Shown here piece after piece: positions 53,661-62,646 of a stretch of 64,000 nucleotides of DNA. A model generated the notes under the pieces. That model made no database searches. It was not told where the DNA came from and saw only the letters and a program-made list of their open reading frames with translations. Within the stretch, counting starts at the first letter, position 1, and every line of letters starts with the position of its first letter. The stretch is from Longibacter salinarum (GTDB taxonomy: Bacteria; Bacteroidota; Rhodothermia; Rhodothermales; Salinibacteraceae), in assembly GCF_002554795.1 (NCBI RefSeq), contig NZ_PDEQ01000008.1, positions 62,001 through 126,000 on the forward strand. Direction: 5' to 3'. Made by a program: the position numbers and the translations under genes.

Positions 53661-53845
53661 CCACGCGATCTCATCCCCCGGCGTGTGCATGCGCCGAGGC
53701 CGCCGCCCCGAACCTGCCGCCTCCCGGTTCACCATTCTGATTATAGCGGTTTCGTCATTTTCCGCACGCGCGCTGTCTCTTCCGTCGCGCGCGTCGTATG
53801 TTACCGGGTCCTTGGTGCCGTTTGCGACGCCATACGTTCATCTAC

Positions 53846-55699
53846 ATGCCCTCTGTGTTCCTGACGCTCTTTCCGCTTCTCGCCCAGTCCGCATCGCCGA
53901 TTCTGACGCCCGACATGTTTGTCGTGTTGGGCATCGTCGGCGTTGCCCTGGTCTTATTCGTATCGGAATGGCTTCCCCTCGATGTCACGGCGATCGGCCT
54001 CATGGTACTCGTCATCATCCTGGAGCCCTGGACGAAGGTAACTCCAACGGACGGCGTCTCGGGGTTCGCCAGTACGGCGACGATTACGGTCCTGGCCATG
54101 TTCATCTTGAGTGAAGGGGTGCGCCAGACAGGCCTGCTGCAACGGCTCGGAAATCAAATCGCAACCTACACGGATCGCAATCCACTCAAGCGCTTCTCCA
54201 TGATCGTCGGGATGTCGGGCTCGGCAGCCGGCATCATCAACAACACCCCGGTCGTCGCGATGATGATCCCGATGGTGTCCGGGATCGCAAAGAAGACGCG
54301 GACCTCGCCGTCGAAGCTTCTGATGCCGGTATCGTTCGCCGCCATGATGGGCGGCACGCTCACGCTCATCGGTACGTCGACCAACATCCTCGCCTCCGAC
54401 GTCTCCGAGCGACTCATCGGACGACCCTTCGGCATGTTCGAGTTCACCGGGCTGGGGGCGCTCGTGCTTCTCTTCGGTTCGATCTACCTGATCTTTATCG
54501 GCCGCCACCTGATCCCGGAGCGCATCAAGCCGGAGGAAGACCTGACTGATGAATTCGAGATGGCAGGCTACCTCTCGGAGGTCGTCATTCGAGACGACTC
54601 TCCGCTCGTCGGGCGGACAGTGGAAACGGTGCTCAACGAGATGGACGAGGATGTGGACATCGTTCAGATCATCCGGGACAATGAGGTCTTCCCCGCGCCC
54701 ATCTTGAATAAACAGTTCCGAGTGGGAGACCTGCTCATCCTTCGAACCCGGCGGGACACGCTCTTCCATCTCATGGATACGGCGGGGCTCCAGCCTGCCG
54801 CGAAAGCGCGGATTACGGAGGAGGACTTCGACATTGAGGACAAAGGGGAGCAACTTGTGGAGGTCGTCCTGCTGTCCGAGAACCCGATGCTCGGCGAGAC
54901 CATCCGATCGTCCTTGTTCACCCAGCGCTACGATGCCCTCGTCCTGGCCGTGCGGCGCCGAGGGATGAACTTTACGGATCGGATCGACGAAATCCCGCTC
55001 CAGGGTGGTGATACGCTGCTGCTCCAGGCCTCGCAGCGAGCCATGAAACGGTTCGAGGGAAACCGAACCTTTGTTCTCATCCAGGAAAGCGAAGACCCGG
55101 CCTTTCGTCGGGAAAAGACCGGGCTCGCGCTGGGTATTGTCGCAGCCGTGGTCGGAACAGCCGGTCTTGGCATCACCTCGATTCTCGTGTCGGCCCTCGC
55201 CGGCGTCTTCGCCATGATCGTGACGGGCTGCGTGCAAGCCAACGAGATCTATAAGTCCGTCGATTGGAGCGTGATCTTTCTGCTCGCCGGCGTCATCCCA
55301 CTGGGTATGGCGATGGAGCGATCCGGACTCGCCGAGTATCTCGCGTACGCGCTCGCGGATGCCGGAGGCAACCTGTCCGGAATTACGCTTCTGTTTGTGT
55401 TCTACGTCTTCACCTCGCTGATCACGCAGGTTATCAGCAACAACGCTAGCGTGATCTTGATGATACCCGTCGCGGTGGAGGCCGCTCGGCTGGCCGATGC
55501 GAATGCGTTCTCGTTCATCCTCGCCGTCACGTTTGCCGCCAGTTGTGCTCTTCTCACACCGGTCGGCTACCAGACCAACCTCATGGTCTACGGCCCCGGC
55601 GGCTACCGCTTCACGGACTTTCTCCGCGTCGGCGGTCCGCTCCAAATTGTGCTCGCGATTGTCACCTGTCTGGGTATCGCGATGATCTACGGCGTGTAA
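53846..55699 (+). CDS. SLC13/DASS-type anion permease with two TrkA-C domains
   Basis: The protein (617 residues) has an N-terminal set of membrane helices with the conserved INNTPVVAMMIPMV and LIGTSTNIL (SNT-type ion-binding motif), two soluble TrkA-C domains (about 210-400: YLSEVVIRDDSPLVGRTVET and VEVVLLSENPMLGETIRSS), and a second membrane half ending with ISNNASVILMIPVAVEAA and TPVGYQTNLMVYGPGGYRF. This is the architecture of SLC13 permeases that may carry sulfate, dicarboxylates or other anions with Na+; the inserted domains likely regulate it by ligand binding. The ATG at 53846 is preferred over 53798. Confidence 0.9.
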   Translation: MPSVFLTLFPLLAQSASPILTPDMFVVLGIVGVALVLFVSEWLPLDVTAIGLMVLVIILEPWTKVTPTDGVSGFASTATITVLAMFILSEGVRQTGLLQRLGNQIATYTDRNPLKRFSMIVGMSGSAAGIINNTPVVAMMIPMVSGIAKKTRTSPSKLLMPVSFAAMMGGTLTLIGTSTNILASDVSERLIGRPFGMFEFTGLGALVLLFGSIYLIFIGRHLIPERIKPEEDLTDEFEMAGYLSEVVIRDDSPLVGRTVETVLNEMDEDVDIVQIIRDNEVFPAPILNKQFRVGDLLILRTRRDTLFHLMDTAGLQPAAKARITEEDFDIEDKGEQLVEVVLLSENPMLGETIRSSLFTQRYDALVLAVRRRGMNFTDRIDEIPLQGGDTLLLQASQRAMKRFEGNRTFVLIQESEDPAFRREKTGLALGIVAAVVGTAGLGITSILVSALAGVFAMIVTGCVQANEIYKSVDWSVIFLLAGVIPLGMAMERSGLAEYLAYALADAGGNLSGITLLFVFYVFTSLITQVISNNASVILMIPVAVEAARLADANAFSFILAVTFAASCALLTPVGYQTNLMVYGPGGYRFTDFLRVGGPLQIVLAIVTCLGIAMIYGV

Positions 55700-55782
55700 T
55701 GCATCGTAGTTTGTCCGGCGTTATGAGACCGAGTCGGCTGGTGTCTTAGAAGGAAAAGACTCTTCCCAATGCTTTCCGTCTC

Positions 55783-56295
55783 ATGCGCGTGTCCGACCAT
55801 GCCTCCGCTGTGCTCATTCTTCCCCTCCTGATCCTCGGGCTCGTCTGCTCGAACCCGTGTAGCGCACAACCCCTCGCCGATACGATCGTGACGTGGCGCG
55901 GCTACGCGCTCGAGGCACGCGCTCAGGTGCAGGTGTACCCATCCCCGCCGGACGATGAACGCCGGGATCGCACCGTCGTCGTGCGCGAACTTGCACGCAA
56001 CCGTGGTCCGTCCACACTGGACGACGTACGGTACCTGGCAGATCGCATCGGCAGAACGTTTCAGATCGACCCGGCACGGGTATACTGGATCATGCACTGG
56101 GGCGCGTTCTCGCACCGAGGGGCCCGCGGATCGAAGGAGCTCTTCCTCCGCGTCACCTTCCGCCGCTCGGACAGCGGGCGGCTGAGTTCGCCATACTGGC
56201 GTCTGGTGTCCAAGGCAGATGTCCGTGAACTCACGGACCGACGCTACCGGTCGACCCTCCCCGATCCACCTCCCCCGGAGGGCGACGCCCCATAA
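55783..56295 (+). CDS. Small secreted protein of unknown function
   Basis: The 170-residue protein has a signal peptide (VLILPLLILGLVCSNPCSAQ). The mature part has TIVTWRGYALEARAQVQVYP, RTVVVRELARNRGPSTLDDVRYLADRIG and RVYWIMHWGAFSHRG, with no recognised domain; it ends in a proline/acid tail. It is probably periplasmic or secreted. It is transcribed in the same direction as the SLC13 gene, 83 bp downstream. Confidence 0.65.
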   Translation: MRVSDHASAVLILPLLILGLVCSNPCSAQPLADTIVTWRGYALEARAQVQVYPSPPDDERRDRTVVVRELARNRGPSTLDDVRYLADRIGRTFQIDPARVYWIMHWGAFSHRGARGSKELFLRVTFRRSDSGRLSSPYWRLVSKADVRELTDRRYRSTLPDPPPPEGDAP

Positions 56296-56325
56296 CGCGA
56301 CGTAGTCGGCTGAAACGGCTGATCT

Positions 56326-56366
56326 AATAAAAAAAGCGCCGCCCGTCTCCCACAGACCGGCGGCGC
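56326..56366 (-). terminator. Intrinsic terminator for the leftward pdxH transcript
   Basis: On the minus strand GCGCCGCC pairs with GGCGGCGC and is followed by seven T residues. It lies 290 bp beyond the pdxH stop and also closes the gap after the rightward small secreted protein gene. The rest of 56367-56605 holds no recognised gene. Confidence 0.8.
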
Positions 56367-56605
56367 AATACTCATCGGTTTCACCAGAGGACCCCACGGT
56401 TGCCAGTCAAGGCTTCACCATAAAGGCGATCATCCGTCGGACCCTCCTTCCCACATCTACATAACGTGGACCGACCAAGATTTATTACAGGTACAGGGCG
56501 TTTTTTCAAAATCGAACACTCTTGAACGAGAGATGACGCGCGGAGCATTTTTCCGACTGTGCCTACTCGGTCTCGCTCGTAAGCTCCCGCAAAGTACGCC
56601 TCACC

Positions 56606-56668
56606 AGCACTTCCTCGCTTCGCTCAGGGCGCACCCCAAGAGCACTTCCTCGCTTCGCTCAGGGCGCA
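56606..56668. repeat. Two 28-bp direct repeats, one containing the pdxH stop codon
   Basis: Identical 28-bp units lie at 56606-56633 and 56641-56668 (35-bp period). The unit contains the palindromic core CGCTTCGCTC. The second copy encodes the last residues and the TGA of pdxH (56659-56661). Confidence 0.85.
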
Positions 56669-57297
56669 AGGCGTTCTAGGGTCCACTGGCCGGATTCCTC
56701 GTGGCGGTAGCGGAGGCGGTCGTGCAGCCGGTTCGGCCGTCCCTGCCAGAACTCGATCGTCCGCGGCCGAACGACGTAGCCTCCCCAGTGCGGTGGACGC
56801 GGCACCTCGCCCTCGTTGTATTCGGCCGACACAAGCTCCAGACGCTTTTCCAGCACTTCCCGGCTTTCGATCACACGGCTCTGTGGCGATGCCCACGCAC
56901 CAAGTTGACTACCATACGGGCGACTCTTGAAGTAGTCGGCCGACTCCTTATCTGGTAGCTTTTCAACCTCGCCCTCGATTCGAATCTGACGCTCAAGCGG
57001 CTCCCACCAAAAGACGAGAGCAGCATGCGGATTGGCGGTGAGCTGTTGCCCTTTCTGGCTATCGTAGTTGCTGTAAAAGATAAATCCGCGCTCGTCCGCG
57101 CCCTTCAACAGCACGATCCTCGCCGCCGGCCGGCCGAGCTCGTCCGTCGTGGCCAGCGTCATGGCATTGGGCTCCTCGACCTCCGCCTTTAGTGCCTCGT
57201 CGAACCAGACCTCGAACTGTTGGATGGGATCGTCCTCAACGTGGTCTTGGTCGAGTTCGTGCTTTGCGTATTCCTGCCGCAGATCTGCTATGCTCAT
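56659..57297 (-). CDS. pdxH: Pyridoxine/pyridoxamine 5'-phosphate oxidase
   Basis: The 212-residue protein shows MTLATTDELGRPAARIVLLKG, GFIFYSNYDSQKGQQL, FWWEPLERQIRIEGEV, SRPYGSQLGAWASPQS and the C-terminal WQGRPNRLHDRLRY, covering FMN and substrate contacts of PdxH. It oxidises PNP or PMP to pyridoxal phosphate with FMN and O2. The ATG at 57297 gives the family length. The last codons lie within a 28-bp direct repeat. It follows the DUF429 gene by 148 bp and may be cotranscribed with it. Confidence 0.95.
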   Translation of the reverse strand: MSIADLRQEYAKHELDQDHVEDDPIQQFEVWFDEALKAEVEEPNAMTLATTDELGRPAARIVLLKGADERGFIFYSNYDSQKGQQLTANPHAALVFWWEPLERQIRIEGEVEKLPDKESADYFKSRPYGSQLGAWASPQSRVIESREVLEKRLELVSAEYNEGEVPRPPHWGGYVVRPRTIEFWQGRPNRLHDRLRYRHEESGQWTLERLAP

Positions 57298-57445
57298 GCG
57301 TCGCTTCGTTCGTGTCGTTGATTGAGTTGCATCGCCCCAACGAGCCCCTGCGGTCCGCCGTTTCTTGCCGGGCCGGTTGTTGCAACCCTCGCACGTCTGC
57401 ACGTGCAGATCGGCCGCTGTTCCGCTCCACCGAACCTGGGTTGCC

Positions 57446-58180
57446 TCACCACCAGATTTCCATGCGCAGACCGCGCTCGTTGGTCGCCGGAGCCTCGGGA
57501 ATTCGGCTGGCCGTCTCGTTGGCCATGCGTGCCGCACTCCAGCAGACCGCATGCGCATCCAGCACGTCGTCTGCGCCCACCTCGCCCGTGGCGTATTGTG
57601 CAAGTGCGTCGTCGATGTCGGGAAAACCGTTCTCCGCAAGAAGACGGCGCCGGATGTTCTGCCCGCTGTCGTCGTGTTTGCTCTCATTTACGCTGGTCCG
57701 GCCGTTCATTTCATAGAATGAAAGCTCGGGATGAACCTCCCGGACGCGATCCTGCCGCCCCGGTGTCACGATTCTTGAGAGCTCCCGCATCTTCGGCAGG
57801 AGATGGAATGCCTGGATCGTGATGCCCGGCGCATCGTCTGCCGTCGCGGTGTGGAGGCGACGCGCCTCGTCGAAGCTGTCTGCCGAGAGCGCGGCATAGG
57901 CAGGTGGCGAGAACACGCTGCTGCTCCGCGGATAGCCAAGAATCGAGCGGGCCTCCCGGTCGCATGAGCGCCCACCCCGCGCTGCCCGGTCCGGGAGACC
58001 AATCACCATGTCGACACCAATGAATACGGGGGCTTCTGGCGCGTCAAGCACATCTTCCACGGAGTCGACACGCCTACGCTGCACCTGCCCATCGCTCGGG
58101 CGAAAGAACACGGCGAACCAGCCAGAGCGAAAGCCGTCAAGACCTGCTACCCAGCGGGTGTCGGGCGGGATCTCGTTCAT
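57446..58180 (-). CDS. DUF429 family protein (RNase H-like fold)
   Basis: The 244-residue protein starts with VAGLDGFRSGWFAVFF and continues VFIGVDMVIGLPDR, SSSVFSPPAYAAL, IQAFHLLPKMREL and REVHPELSFYEMNG, the pattern of DUF429, a predicted RNase H-like nuclease family of unknown role. The acidic residues in AGLDG and GVDMVIG are placed like metal ligands. Its ATG overlaps the stop of the upstream esterase gene (ATGA), indicating translational coupling. The C-terminal VLDAHAVCWSAARMA is conserved in the family. Confidence 0.85.
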   Translation of the reverse strand: MNEIPPDTRWVAGLDGFRSGWFAVFFRPSDGQVQRRRVDSVEDVLDAPEAPVFIGVDMVIGLPDRAARGGRSCDREARSILGYPRSSSVFSPPAYAALSADSFDEARRLHTATADDAPGITIQAFHLLPKMRELSRIVTPGRQDRVREVHPELSFYEMNGRTSVNESKHDDSGQNIRRRLLAENGFPDIDDALAQYATGEVGADDVLDAHAVCWSAARMANETASRIPEAPATNERGLRMEIWW

Positions 58181-59460
58181 TTCCCTGCAGTGGCCGGTTG
58201 ACGAAAGAGCCAGTGGTACGCCTCCGAAAACTCGCGTCGCCAGAACCACTCAGCATGCTTGCCATCGGCGCGAATATGCGAGGTGAGGTGCACCCCAGAC
58301 GTATATCCAGCCTCCTTGAGGAGGTCGATCATTTTCTCGTGATCACGCACATAGACGCTGTCCGGCTCGCCGGGAGCTGTCTCCAGCGCACCGCTCATCA
58401 CGTACCACCGGGTGTTAGGTTCAGGCGCTGGTGCTGATTTTGCCATGTCGAAAATGTCCGACGCGAACCAGTAGGCCGGAGAGAAAATCCCAGCTTTTCG
58501 GAAGACATCCGGATACTCGAACATCGCATACGTGGAAATAAGGCCGCCCATGCTCGAACCCATGATGCCCGTGTGCTCGGGTCCCGGCTTCGTGCGATAG
58601 AGGGAGTCAATATGGGGCTTTAGTTCTTCGACGAGAAAGCGGACGTAGTCTTCGCCTTCGCCCCCTGCGCCCACAGACTCATTTCGCCACGGAGAGTATT
58701 CATCAGAGCGGAGCTCAGCTCCATTGTCCACGCCAACGACAATAATTCCGGGATCGCCGCTGGCGTGCAGGGAGTCGAGCGATTCATCTACGCCCCACTC
58801 ACCAGCGTAACTCGTCGCCTTGTCGAACAGGTTTTGCCCGTCATGCATGTAGAGCACCGGGTAATCTCGTTCTGATGTCTCGTAGTCGGGAGGCAAATAG
58901 ATCCAGACGCGCCGTTCTCGGTCCAACGGTGCCATTTCGAACGCTGGACCCAGGACAGAGACAGAACCGGTAGCCGTCGAATTGGGATACGGCCACGACC
59001 GTTCTGGATTTCGCCAGCCCGCTATTGTCGATTCATAAATCACTCCTCGATCTTCCGGAACGACAATCTTTCGATTACCGACCTCCTTACGGTCTGCATC
59101 CACCTCTACATATTCCCAGGAGCCTAGCGTAAACTTGAACTGTAACGGTCCAGGAGATGCCTCCTGAAGCGTGATTTCGTACAGCCCGTCACGGGTTTGC
59201 TTCAGGCGATACTCACTCTCTCCAGGCTCCCAATCGTTAAATGAGCCAGCGACATAAATCTCGGCTCCGTCGGGAAGAGTATCCGGGACATTTACTTTCA
59301 ATCGTGCACCATTTGTAGGTGCGACGCGCCCCTCATTGCAACCACTTACGCTGAGAGCCACCATCATTCCCAGAATGAGAATCGTGAATGCAGCTCTGCT
59401 GACATTCTGAGTTGAGACGAACCGACCTGACGCCCGGCCGCTGGATACGTTTAAGCACAT
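58177..59460 (-). CDS. Lipoprotein esterase of the enterochelin esterase-like family with N-terminal glycan-binding-like domain
   Basis: From ATG 59460 the protein has 427 residues. It has a lipoprotein signal (ILILGMMVALSVSGC, Cys41), an immunoglobulin-like CBM48-type domain (about 52-140, with IYVAGSFNDWEPGESEYRL), and an alpha/beta-hydrolase esterase domain with YPVLYMHDGQNLFD and the nucleophile GSSMGG (Ser303); the acid is likely in the region of DPGEP-like loops and His in DGKHAEWFW. Relatives hydrolyse siderophore or carbohydrate esters. It is exported and lipid-anchored. The stop overlaps the start of the DUF429 gene. Confidence 0.85.
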   Translation of the reverse strand: MCLNVSSGRASGRFVSTQNVSRAAFTILILGMMVALSVSGCNEGRVAPTNGARLKVNVPDTLPDGAEIYVAGSFNDWEPGESEYRLKQTRDGLYEITLQEASPGPLQFKFTLGSWEYVEVDADRKEVGNRKIVVPEDRGVIYESTIAGWRNPERSWPYPNSTATGSVSVLGPAFEMAPLDRERRVWIYLPPDYETSERDYPVLYMHDGQNLFDKATSYAGEWGVDESLDSLHASGDPGIIVVGVDNGAELRSDEYSPWRNESVGAGGEGEDYVRFLVEELKPHIDSLYRTKPGPEHTGIMGSSMGGLISTYAMFEYPDVFRKAGIFSPAYWFASDIFDMAKSAPAPEPNTRWYVMSGALETAPGEPDSVYVRDHEKMIDLLKEAGYTSGVHLTSHIRADGKHAEWFWRREFSEAYHWLFRQPATAGK

Positions 59461-59668
59461 ACGGAGATGAAAAAGCGGAAATCGTGAAGACAGGATACAC
59501 AGACTCGGAAATCTGACAGGCAAATGCACATTCCTTTTCAAATCCGAGGGTTCCAAATGGCATTTACTGATTCTCCCCAACCATCCACTTTGTTCTAAGT
59601 TAACATGGATCGAGTCGGTTTTCGCCGGCTGCCGATCTCGAATCCTCCCCCGATGAATCCTTGGAGCC

Positions 59669-60529
59669 ATGAAACTGCCGTTCGTGCTAGCCAGTCGTTT
59701 TGTTGCTGGCGAAACGCTGGAGTCGGCCCTCCCCGTCGTCGACGAACTGAACGCCAAAGGACTACACGTCGCTCTCGATCTTTTGGGAGAGCATATCCAT
59801 GACCGGGAGAAAGCCGAGCGAGCACGGGATGCCTACATCGACCTCGTGCATACCATGGCCGAGCGGCCGAAGTCCCACCTTCGGAATCGGATCTCGATCA
59901 AGCTGTCGATGATGGGACAGATGATCGATGAAGACTTTTGCCTTGACAATCTGCGGCAGCTGCTTGAGGTCGCCGCGAGCAAGGATATCTTCGTCCGGCT
60001 CGACATGGAGGACTCCGACCTGACGCAGTCGACGCTCGACCTGTTCGAGACCGTGTATCCCGATTACCCCGACCACGTCGGTCCGGTGCTGCAGGCGATG
60101 CTCAAACGAACGGATCAGGACATCGGCCGCATGTGCGAGCTCGGTGCAAGCGTGCGGCTGTGCAAGGGCGCGTACGGCGAGCCGGCGTCCGTCGCCTATC
60201 AAGACATGGACATCATCCGGGCGCGCTACATCGACTATATGGAGCGCCTCCTGCAACACACGGACTACTCCGGTATCGCGACGCACGACGACCAACTTAT
60301 TAATGCGACCAAAGCGTACGCGGCGAAGCAGGGTATTGCGCCGGAGCGATACGAGTTCCAGATGCTCTACGGCCTCCGGCCGGAAACGCAGGAGAAATTG
60401 GCCGCGGACGGCTACAACATGATGGTCTACGTCCCATACGGAACGGAGTGGTTTCCGTATTTCTACCGTCGGCTGCGGGAACGAAAGGAAAACGTGTTCT
60501 TTATTCTCCGCAACCTCTTTCGCTCATAA
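59669..60529 (+). CDS. Monofunctional proline dehydrogenase
   Basis: This 286-residue (beta/alpha)8-barrel protein shows FVAGETLESAL, LDLLGEHI, ISIKLSMMGQ, FVRLDMEDSDLT, SVRLCKGAYGEPASVAY and the C-terminal YVPYGTEWFPYFYRRLRER, the diagnostic substrate-binding helix of ProDH. It oxidises proline to pyrroline-5-carboxylate with FAD. The short length is that of the Thermus-type enzyme, not the PutA fusion, so the P5C dehydrogenase must be encoded elsewhere. Confidence 0.94.
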   Translation: MKLPFVLASRFVAGETLESALPVVDELNAKGLHVALDLLGEHIHDREKAERARDAYIDLVHTMAERPKSHLRNRISIKLSMMGQMIDEDFCLDNLRQLLEVAASKDIFVRLDMEDSDLTQSTLDLFETVYPDYPDHVGPVLQAMLKRTDQDIGRMCELGASVRLCKGAYGEPASVAYQDMDIIRARYIDYMERLLQHTDYSGIATHDDQLINATKAYAAKQGIAPERYEFQMLYGLRPETQEKLAADGYNMMVYVPYGTEWFPYFYRRLRERKENVFFILRNLFRS

Positions 60530-60644
60530 CACATCGCACAGCGTATCAACCGGTTCCGCATCGTGTGTCATCAGCCGATTTATGACACAGTCCTTCTTCG
60601 TGGCGTGTCGTTGATCGTACGAGAAATAGATACAGGACAAGCAA

Positions 60645-60683
60645 TCAGAAAAAAGGGCCGCCCGCATCACTGCCGGTGGCCCT
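60645..60683 (-). terminator. Intrinsic terminator for the trxA-trxB-LysM transcript
   Basis: On the minus strand AGGGCC/GGCCCT, extended by a wobble and two C-G pairs, is followed by six T residues. It lies 28 bp after the LysM lipoprotein stop. Confidence 0.85.
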
Positions 60684-60710
60684 TCGCGTATCTTGAACGT
60701 GTGGACGTGA

Positions 60711-61340
60711 TCAACGAACCCGAATGCGCTGTCCTGGCTGGAGGCTCGTGCCCCGAATCTCATTCAAGTCCTTGATCCGCTCGACGGACGCACGGTGTCG
60801 TCTCGCAATTTTCCAGAGCGTGTCGCCGGAGCGAACCGTGTAGTAGGCACCTTTCGATTCCGTATCTCCACCTGCGTCCGCAATCATCTGGCGGGCTTCC
60901 GCGACCGACTGTCCGGCGACCGTAACCTGGTTGTTTACGCTGTGAACGCCGTCCACACGCGCCAGGACGCGCTCAAGCACCCGATGCTGTTCCGAGGTGT
61001 TGACGTCCCCAGACAGTGTGAGGCGTCCATCCTTCACCGTGGGGTGGAAGTCGAAGATGCGAAGTTGAGATTGCTTCGCGAGTGCGTGGATCACACGTGC
61101 TTCGGCACTGGCATCGTCAAGTCGCTGCTGCAACGTGCGCGTCGCGGCCGTCGTCGTTCGTGCCGGAACCGCCTTCTCGGCATCGACCGCGTGGGTCACA
61201 GGATCCGGTTCAGCCAGTGCTGTCTCAGGATCTGGAGCCGGCGGAGGCTGCAGAGCGTCCGACTGCATCTGGCAGCCGGAGACGAGGAGAGCAACGAGAC
61301 CGAACACGAAAAGACGTGGAATGAACAACTTGACACGCAT
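60711..61340 (-). CDS. BON and LysM domain lipoprotein
   Basis: The 209-residue protein has a lipobox signal (LFVFGLVALLVSGC, Cys23), a Pro-rich linker, a BON domain (about 75-145: RIFDFHPTVKDGRLTLSGDV, HRVLERVLARVDGVHSVNNQV) and a C-terminal LysM domain (YYTVRSGDTLWKIARRHRAS, LQPGQRIRVR). BON binds phospholipid membranes and LysM binds peptidoglycan, so it likely bridges envelope layers. The start at 61340 begins the signal peptide. It follows trxB by 94 bp and shares its terminator. Confidence 0.9.
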   Translation of the reverse strand: MRVKLFIPRLFVFGLVALLVSGCQMQSDALQPPPAPDPETALAEPDPVTHAVDAEKAVPARTTTAATRTLQQRLDDASAEARVIHALAKQSQLRIFDFHPTVKDGRLTLSGDVNTSEQHRVLERVLARVDGVHSVNNQVTVAGQSVAEARQMIADAGGDTESKGAYYTVRSGDTLWKIARRHRASVERIKDLNEIRGTSLQPGQRIRVR

Positions 61341-61434
61341 GAAACAATGGGCGTACGAAGCGAAGACGTGGGACTGCATAACCTAACAGCAAATCTCGTG
61401 CAAATCTAGCACGTCTGGCATAGAAAACGAGATT

Positions 61435-62532
61435 TTAAGATTTTGCGGCCGTGGCTTTTGGCTCCGCAACCCGTTTCTTCTCCGCCTGAGGATCCACGCG
61501 GCCGTGTTCGGCAAGCCATCGTTCTGCGTCAATAGCGGCCATGCATCCCGTTCCCGCAGCCGTCACCGCCTGCCGGTACTCATGATCCTGAGCATCCCCC
61601 GATGCGAAGACGCCGGGCACGTTTGTGTACGTCGAGTCCGGCTTCGTGATGATGTAGCCGTTGTCGTCTGTATCGAGCCACCCCATGAAGGGCTCCGTGT
61701 TGGGCGTATGACCGATGGCCAGGAATAGACCTGTGACTTCGTCCATCACGCGGGTCTCGCCTGTTTCGTTGTTGATCACCTCAATGCCCTCAACCTGATT
61801 CTCGCCGAGGACATCAATGACTTCAGTATTCCAAACGAACTCGATCTTGTCGTTTTCAAACGCACGCTCCTGCATGATCTTGGATGCGCGCAGCTCGTCC
61901 CGGCGATGCAGGACATACACTTTCTTTGCGAACTTGGTGAGGAAGGTCGCTTCCTCCATAGCGCTATCGCCTCCACCCACCACAGCAACCGTTTCGCCGC
62001 GGAAGAAGGAGCCATCGCATGTCGCGCAGGCCGTCACACCCTTTCCGATCAAACGCTGTTCATTCTCAAGACCAAGGTAGCGGGCAGACGCTCCGGTCGA
62101 CACAATGACGGCTTGAGCATAGACAGGCGTCTCTTCGTCAACCAGGAGGCGATACGGACGCTCAGAAAAGTCGACGTGCGTCACGGTGCCATAGCGGGAC
62201 TCCGTGCCGAACCGTTCCGCCTGCTGCTGGAACCGCTCCATCATTTCCGGCCCGAGAATACCCTCGGGGAAGCCAGGGTAATTCTCCACGTCCGTGGTTG
62301 TCGTCAACTGCCCACCGGGCTCCGGCCCCATGTAAATTAGAGGGTCTAGGTCCGCCCGTGCTGCGTAAATAGCAGCGGTCCAGCCCGCCGGGCCTGTACC
62401 AATAATAACGACATCGTGCATCTCCGCATCGGAGAAATCGATGTCGTCGAACATGGAGGTGTCAGGCGTCGTCGGGGCACCGTCGCCGGTAGTCCCGTTC
62501 GATGTGGAGTTTTGGTCTGCAGTAACAGCCAT
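61435..62532 (-). CDS. trxB: Thioredoxin reductase
   Basis: The protein (365 residues) has an FAD motif DVVIIGTGPAGWTAAIYAAR (about 40-60), the redox pair in ACATCDGSFF (Cys169, Cys172), the NADPH motif VVGGGDSAMEEA and GVFASGDAQDHEYRQAVTAAGTGC-type FAD contacts. It reduces thioredoxin with NADPH. There is an extra N-terminal stretch of about 38 polar residues and a lysine-rich tail. It follows trxA by 114 bp with a strong hairpin in between. Confidence 0.95.
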   Translation of the reverse strand: MAVTADQNSTSNGTTGDGAPTTPDTSMFDDIDFSDAEMHDVVIIGTGPAGWTAAIYAARADLDPLIYMGPEPGGQLTTTTDVENYPGFPEGILGPEMMERFQQQAERFGTESRYGTVTHVDFSERPYRLLVDEETPVYAQAVIVSTGASARYLGLENEQRLIGKGVTACATCDGSFFRGETVAVVGGGDSAMEEATFLTKFAKKVYVLHRRDELRASKIMQERAFENDKIEFVWNTEVIDVLGENQVEGIEVINNETGETRVMDEVTGLFLAIGHTPNTEPFMGWLDTDDNGYIITKPDSTYTNVPGVFASGDAQDHEYRQAVTAAGTGCMAAIDAERWLAEHGRVDPQAEKKRVAEPKATAAKS

Positions 62533-62582
62533 GTTATACGTCGTCTAAGTCGTTATCGTCCGGTCCGGCAGACACCTGAACG

Positions 62583-62612
62583 CCGGTGCCGGCATCAATA
62601 TGCGGGCACCGG
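62583..62612 (-). promoter_or_regulatory. Hairpin between trxA and trxB
   Basis: Two arms of 13 bases pair at 12 positions (CCGGTGCC and GCAT with their complements, one G-G mismatch) around a CAAT tetraloop. No U-tract follows, so it is more likely a processing or mRNA-stability hairpin than a terminator. Confidence 0.55.
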
Positions 62613-62646
62613 TCGTCCAGATTGCTCCGTCACATGCGTGCGCTAC

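Noticed and set aside
53954-55645. 563-residue reverse ORF
   Set aside because: It is antisense to the full-length SLC13 permease, is rich in Asp/His/Arg as expected for a shadow frame in high-GC DNA, and shows no domain.
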